Assembly: GCA_947488815.1 (NCBI GenBank)
Contig: CANLCC010000027.1
Location: 1-28,886, forward strand
DNA: 28,886 bases
From: CAIQIA01 sp945861105
Lineage (GTDB): Bacteria; Cyanobacteriota; Cyanobacteriia; PCC-6307; Cyanobiaceae
Reading direction: 5' to 3'
The position numbers and the translations under genes are program-made. Shown here one piece after another: positions 26,268 through 28,886 of this stretch. The notes beneath the pieces are model-generated. The model did no database searches and was not told the DNA's origin. It saw nothing but the letters and a program-made list of their open reading frames with translations. Within the stretch, counting starts at the first letter, position 1. Each line of letters begins with the position of its first letter.

Positions 26268-27253
26268 GTGGCCTGCGCCACCTGGCCATGGTCACGGCAC
26301 CCCAGGCCCCCACGGCTCCCCCTAACTGGGTGGCGTCCCGCCATCCCCTCGGCTGGCTGATCGACCGGCTGCTGCAGGTGGGGCCCCTGCGGGCTCTGCT
26401 GTTTCTGCAGGCCCGCCGGCTGATCATCCGTACGGCCGAGTCCCGCGGCATCGCCTGGAGGGCCCGGCGTCAGACCCTTGTGGCCCAGGCTCAACCGCTG
26501 CTGGCTGCCGTGCAGCGGGCCGACCTGGAGCCACCGGCGTATTACCGGGTGCGCTTCCACGCCTATGACGAGGGCAACCTCTGCTGGGCGGCCGCCGGCG
26601 AGGCCGAGCAGGCCACCGATGCCATGGCCCTGCGGGTGTGGCCCGGTGAGGCCCTGTCGGCCGAGGCGGCCCAGCGGCGGCTGCGGCAGGCAATCTTCGC
26701 CGTGGTCGAACCGTCCCTCGACGGCCCCCTGCGGCGGGTGCTCGACGTGGGCTGTTCGGTCGGGGTCGGCACCCTGGCCCTGCGGGACTGGCTCGATCAG
26801 CGGGGGGACCACGGTGCGGTGGTCGAGGGGCTGGACCTGTCGGCCCCGATGCTGGCGGTGGCGCGGGTGCGCGACCGCGACGGACGCATCGCCGCCTGGC
26901 ACCACGCTGCGGCCGAAACAACGGGACTGGCCGCGGCGAGTGTTGATCTGATCACCCTGCAGTTCGTCTGCCACGAGCTGCCCCAGCGGGCCACCTTGGC
27001 GGTGCTGGCCGAAATGGCCCGGTTGCTGCGGCCTGGTGGCACCCTGGCCCTGGTCGATCAGGACCCCCAGTCGGCGGTGATCCGGCGGTTGCCGGCGCCG
27101 ATCGCGACTCTGCTCAAGAGCACCGAGCCCTATCTCGAGCAGTACTTCAGCCTTGACCTGCCTGCGGCCCTCACCCAGGCGGGGTTCGAGTGCCTGCGTG
27201 TCGCCCCCTGCGATCCCCGCCACCGGGTCGTGGTGGCGCAGAAGGCGCCATGA
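26264..27253 (+). CDS. Class I SAM-dependent methyltransferase
   Basis: A 329-residue protein. The C-terminal two thirds are a class I methyltransferase: motif I VLDVGCSVGVGT (159-170), acidic end of strand 2 in EGLDLSAPML with Asp191, motif II-like LITLQFVCHELP (229-240) and motif III ARLLRPGGTLALVD (252-265). The first 150 residues form a helical domain including a WLIDRLLQVGPLRALLFLQ amphipathic stretch and YYRVRFHAYDEGNLCW. The ATG at 26264 overlaps the stop of the DUF1643 remnant; ATG 26288 is an alternative. Methyl acceptor unknown: a lipid, quinone or small molecule is as likely as a peptide. Confidence 0.85.
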   Translation: MSGLRHLAMVTAPQAPTAPPNWVASRHPLGWLIDRLLQVGPLRALLFLQARRLIIRTAESRGIAWRARRQTLVAQAQPLLAAVQRADLEPPAYYRVRFHAYDEGNLCWAAAGEAEQATDAMALRVWPGEALSAEAAQRRLRQAIFAVVEPSLDGPLRRVLDVGCSVGVGTLALRDWLDQRGDHGAVVEGLDLSAPMLAVARVRDRDGRIAAWHHAAAETTGLAAASVDLITLQFVCHELPQRATLAVLAEMARLLRPGGTLALVDQDPQSAVIRRLPAPIATLLKSTEPYLEQYFSLDLPAALTQAGFECLRVAPCDPRHRVVVAQKAP

Positions 27254-27382
27254 ATGGACCTGAGTGAGCATCAAATTGGACTCCTGAGTCCCGGATCTGC
27301 GCCTGCTCGCTCTGGCGGTCAGGGGTGGGCCTAATCAGGGACTGGGCGTACGACCCACATTCCTTTGCACTCATCTCCTGTC
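27254..27382 (+). other. Intergenic region between methyltransferase and first GG-leader peptide
   Basis: This 129-bp gap holds a short inverted repeat, GGACT-CCTG-AGTCC (27278-27291), without a T tract after it. It probably also contains the promoter for the peptide genes, but no clear -10/-35 pair is seen. Confidence 0.35.
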
Positions 27383-27544
27383 ATGAAAACCCCAGTTCTC
27401 AAGACTCTGTCGGCCAAGCAAGCTGAATCCGTTTCCGGCGGCCTCTTCAACGGCGCCTTCGTGGTGAGCACCACCGGGACCAATTCCCAGCAGAGCGTCG
27501 GCTTCGTCGGCATTGGCCTGGTCGGCATCGGCCGGCTCCTCTGA
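27383..27544 (+). CDS. Double-glycine-leader peptide 1 (RiPP/bacteriocin-like precursor)
   Basis: A 53-residue ORF. The first 20 residues, MKTPVLKTLSAKQAESVSGG, look like the short leaders that C39-peptidase ABC transporters cut after Gly-Gly: TLS at 8-10, alternating hydrophobic residues and SGG at the end. The predicted core is 33 residues (LFNGAFVV..., then VGFVGIGLVGIGRLL), uncharged except for one Arg and rich in Gly, Val, Ser and Thr. It has no cysteine, so lanthionine rings are excluded, but Ser/Thr are plentiful. No Shine-Dalgarno is evident. A second peptide with a matching leader follows after a terminator. The activity is unknown. Confidence 0.7.
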   Translation: MKTPVLKTLSAKQAESVSGGLFNGAFVVSTTGTNSQQSVGFVGIGLVGIGRLL

Positions 27545-27610
27545 ACCCTCACATTTCAGAGCCTGAACGGGCCCAGCAGTTCCTTCTGAACTGACACTGC
27601 GGCGCCATCA

Positions 27611-27638
27611 CCCATCCGGAGGCCTACGGATGGGTTTT
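27611..27638 (+). terminator. Rho-independent terminator or attenuator between the two peptide genes
   Basis: CCCATCCG (27611-27618) pairs perfectly with CGGATGGG (27627-27634) around an 8-base loop and is followed by TTTT. It lies 67 bp after peptide 1 and 34 bp before the start of peptide 2. The T run is short, so partial read-through is likely. Confidence 0.8.
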
Positions 27639-27671
27639 CTTCATTCCCCTACTCAACAGATTGAAAGTCCC

Positions 27672-27911
27672 ATGCATCCCAGCAGTTCCGTCATGTCCCC
27701 CACTTGCTTGGAGACCCTCTCACCGGAGGCATGTGAAGCCGTCCAGGGAGGTGCAATCAGCATTCCGGTTCTCTCCCTGAAAACCCTGTTGTCCCGCTTC
27801 GGCAGCGATGGGCCTGCCCCCGCCCCGTCGCCGGATCCCGGTTCTTCCTCGATCACCAACATCGGCAGCATCGGCACCTCGTTGGTCAGCGTGGGCGCCA
27901 TCTACCTTTGA
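27672..27911 (+). CDS. Double-glycine-leader peptide 2 (RiPP/bacteriocin-like precursor)
   Basis: A 79-residue ORF from ATG 27672, which has GAAAG four bases before it. Starting instead at the in-frame ATG 27693 gives a 20-residue leader, MSPTCLETLSPEACEAVQGG, that aligns without gaps with the leader of peptide 1 (L6, TLS 8-10, E, V and GG at the end). The core of 52 residues has a hydrophobic start (AISIPVLSLKTLLSRFG), a proline-rich linker (PAPAPSPDPG) and a glycine/serine/isoleucine-rich end (NIGSIGTSLVSVGAIYL) that resembles the end of peptide 1. The aldolase gene begins 18 bp later. Function unknown. Confidence 0.7.
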   Translation: MHPSSSVMSPTCLETLSPEACEAVQGGAISIPVLSLKTLLSRFGSDGPAPAPSPDPGSSSITNIGSIGTSLVSVGAIYL

Positions 27912-27929
27912 GCCCGTTGCCTGATCCCG

Positions 27930-28637
27930 ATGCCTGCCAGCTCCGACCCAGCCCCCTGCGAGGCCGAGCTGCGTCAGGAGCTGGTGCGGGTGGCCCGGGC
28001 CATGAATGCCGCCGGCATCAACCAGGGCACCTCCGGCAACCTGTCGGTCCGTTGCGGTGACGGGCTGCTGATCACGCCGTCATCGCTGCCCTATGAACGC
28101 ATGGGCGCCGACGACATCGTGCGGCTCGGTTTCGACGGCCACTGGCAGGGGAGTCGCCGGCCCTCCTCCGAGTGGCGTCTCCATGCCGATCTGCTGGCCC
28201 ACCGCCCCGGGGCACAGGCGGTTGTGCATTGCCATTCGGTCCATGCCACGGCCCTTGCCTGCCATGGCTTCGCCATTCCCGGGTTCCATTACATGGTTGT
28301 GGTGGCCGGAGGGTCATCGATTCGCTGTGCGCCCTATGCCACCTTCGGGACCCAGGAGCTGAGCGATCTGGCCCTGCGGGCCCTTGAAGATCGTCAGGCC
28401 TGCCTGCTGGCGCAGCATGGGCAGGTGGCCCTGGGCAGCAGTCCCGAAGGGGCCCTGCGGCTGGCCATCGAAGTCGAGACCCTGGCTCGGATGTACCTGC
28501 AGGCGAGGTTGATCGGAGAGCCGCCCCGGTTGTCGGAGGTCGAGCTGGCCAGGGTGGCTGAACGGATGCGCGCGATCCATTACGGCCGCGACCCCGAGGA
28601 GCGACCGCATCAGGCCGTGTCTCCCGAGACTCCTTAG
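27930..28637 (+). CDS. Class II aldolase (FucA/AraD family), possible methylthioribulose-1-phosphate aldolase
   Basis: A 235-residue zinc-dependent aldolase-fold enzyme. The zinc ligands and catalytic acid of fuculose-1-phosphate aldolase are all kept with a constant offset of eight: Glu81 (SSEWRLH), His100 and His102 (VVHCHSVHAT) and His163 (LLAQHGQVALG). The phosphate loop GTSGNLSVR (33-41) and TPSSLPYERM are present. The presence of mtnA 3 kb upstream suggests the aldolase of the DHAP shunt, which splits methylthioribulose 1-phosphate into DHAP and methylthioacetaldehyde; the alternatives are MtnB dehydratase and sugar-phosphate aldolase. ATG at 27930. It ends 80 bp before psbA. Confidence 0.88.
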   Translation: MPASSDPAPCEAELRQELVRVARAMNAAGINQGTSGNLSVRCGDGLLITPSSLPYERMGADDIVRLGFDGHWQGSRRPSSEWRLHADLLAHRPGAQAVVHCHSVHATALACHGFAIPGFHYMVVVAGGSSIRCAPYATFGTQELSDLALRALEDRQACLLAQHGQVALGSSPEGALRLAIEVETLARMYLQARLIGEPPRLSEVELARVAERMRAIHYGRDPEERPHQAVSPETP

Positions 28638-28643
28638 AAGTGG

Positions 28644-28671
28644 GTCACACTCCGCAATGATCCGTTACGAT
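28644..28671 (+). promoter_or_regulatory. Likely psbA promoter
   Basis: TACGAT at 28666-28671 is a good -10 box, with GTCACA at 28644-28649 as a weak -35 at 16 bp. Transcription would begin near 28678, about 40 bases before the psbA ATG, at the edge of a perfect hairpin. The promoter lies in the short gap after the aldolase gene. Confidence 0.5.
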
Positions 28672-28676
28672 GCGAC

Positions 28677-28694
28677 AGAGCGGATTACCGCTCT
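28677..28694 (+). promoter_or_regulatory. Hairpin in the psbA 5' untranslated region
   Basis: AGAGCGG (28677-28683) and CCGCTCT (28688-28694) form a perfect 7-bp stem around ATTA, ending 23 bases before the psbA ATG. No T tract follows, so it is unlikely to be a terminator. It could stabilise the mRNA or be an operator. Confidence 0.55.
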
Positions 28695-28717
28695 TCATTC
28701 CGTCTCACCTCGGACTC

Positions 28718-28886
28718 ATGCAAACCACTCTTCAGCAGCGCTCCGGCGCTTCTGTGTGGAACCAGTTCTGTGAGTGGGTCACCAGCACCGACAACCGCCT
28801 CTACGTGGGCTGGTTCGGCGTTCTGATGATCCCCACCCTGCTGGCCGCCACCACCTGCTTCGTCGTTGCCTTCATCGCCGCTCCCC
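28718..28886 (+). CDS. psbA: Photosystem II D1 protein, N-terminal part (3' end outside window)
   Basis: The first 56 residues of D1, the reaction-centre subunit that binds chlorophyll, pheophytin and the QB plastoquinone in the thylakoid membrane. MQTTLQQRSGASVWNQFCEW, then VTSTDNRLYVGWFGVLMIPT and the start of the first membrane helix (LLAATTCFVVAFIAAP) match the family. Codon choice is highly C-biased, as for strongly expressed genes. The residue that separates low-light and high-light D1 forms (position 130) lies beyond the window, so the isoform cannot be told. It has its own promoter region downstream of the aldolase gene. Confidence 0.98.
   Translation, partial: MQTTLQQRSGASVWNQFCEWVTSTDNRLYVGWFGVLMIPTLLAATTCFVVAFIAAP

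Noticed and set aside
27278..27291. Inverted repeat after the methyltransferase gene as a terminator
   Set aside because: The stem is only 5 bp and there is no T tract.
27572..27689. 12-bp direct repeat CCCAGCAGTTCC (27572-27583 and 27678-27689) around the terminator between the peptides
   Set aside because: Too short to be an att site or transposon end and no other sign of mobility; may be a trace of peptide gene duplication or chance.

Overview
The window comes from a GC-rich cyanobacterium, most likely a picocyanobacterium of the Cyanobium/Synechococcus type. The basis is the start of psbA (photosystem II D1) at the right edge, a phycobilisome linker, a CpcS/CpeS-type bilin lyase, SufR with its four-cysteine signature, a ferredoxin-thioredoxin reductase subunit ahead of sufBCDS, and several families that are mainly cyanobacterial (DUF1400, DUF4912, DUF1543). 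No rRNA, tRNA, insertion sequence, CRISPR array or phage module was recognised.

Layout. 1-617: end of a DUF1400-like gene and a strong terminator. 616-2823 (-): rarA fused to an extra C-terminal domain. 2878-8726 (+): an RND efflux operon with two consecutive lipoprotein adaptors, an AcrB-like pump and a small membrane protein. 8719-10407 (-): phosphoglucomutase. 10499-11192: two small exported proteins whose genes converge. 11189-13963 (-): a tightly packed group of DUF4912 protein, small membrane protein, phospholipase-D-like lipoprotein with an EF-hand loop, and a secreted protein. 14128-14960 (-): CpcG-like linker and its terminator. 15079-16710 (-): sufR, an unknown gene and a bilin lyase, overlapping end to start. 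16832-22468 (+): ftrC-sufB-sufC-sufD-sufS-DUF1543, transcribed divergently from sufR. 22444-23829 (-): FAD amine oxidase. 23915-25009 (+): mtnA. 25000-25911 (-): SPFH/stomatin protein. 25936-26267: remnant of a DUF1643 gene. 26264-27253 (+): methyltransferase. 27383-27911 (+): two small peptides with double-glycine leaders. 27930-28637 (+): class II aldolase. 28718-end (+): psbA.

How the genes fit together. The centre is an iron-sulfur cluster assembly locus. SufR, an Fe-S sensing repressor, faces the operon it is expected to control, and that operon begins with an Fe-S redox enzyme. The sufR transcript runs on into a bilin lyase, and a CpcG-like linker follows, so Fe-S sensing and antenna assembly are genetic neighbours. 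On the right, mtnA and the class II aldolase together fit the methylthioadenosine salvage route called the DHAP shunt, although other genes lie between them. The most novel-looking element is the pair of short double-glycine-leader peptides, which resemble RiPP or bacteriocin precursors and lie downstream of a methyltransferase with no peptide-processing transporter in view.
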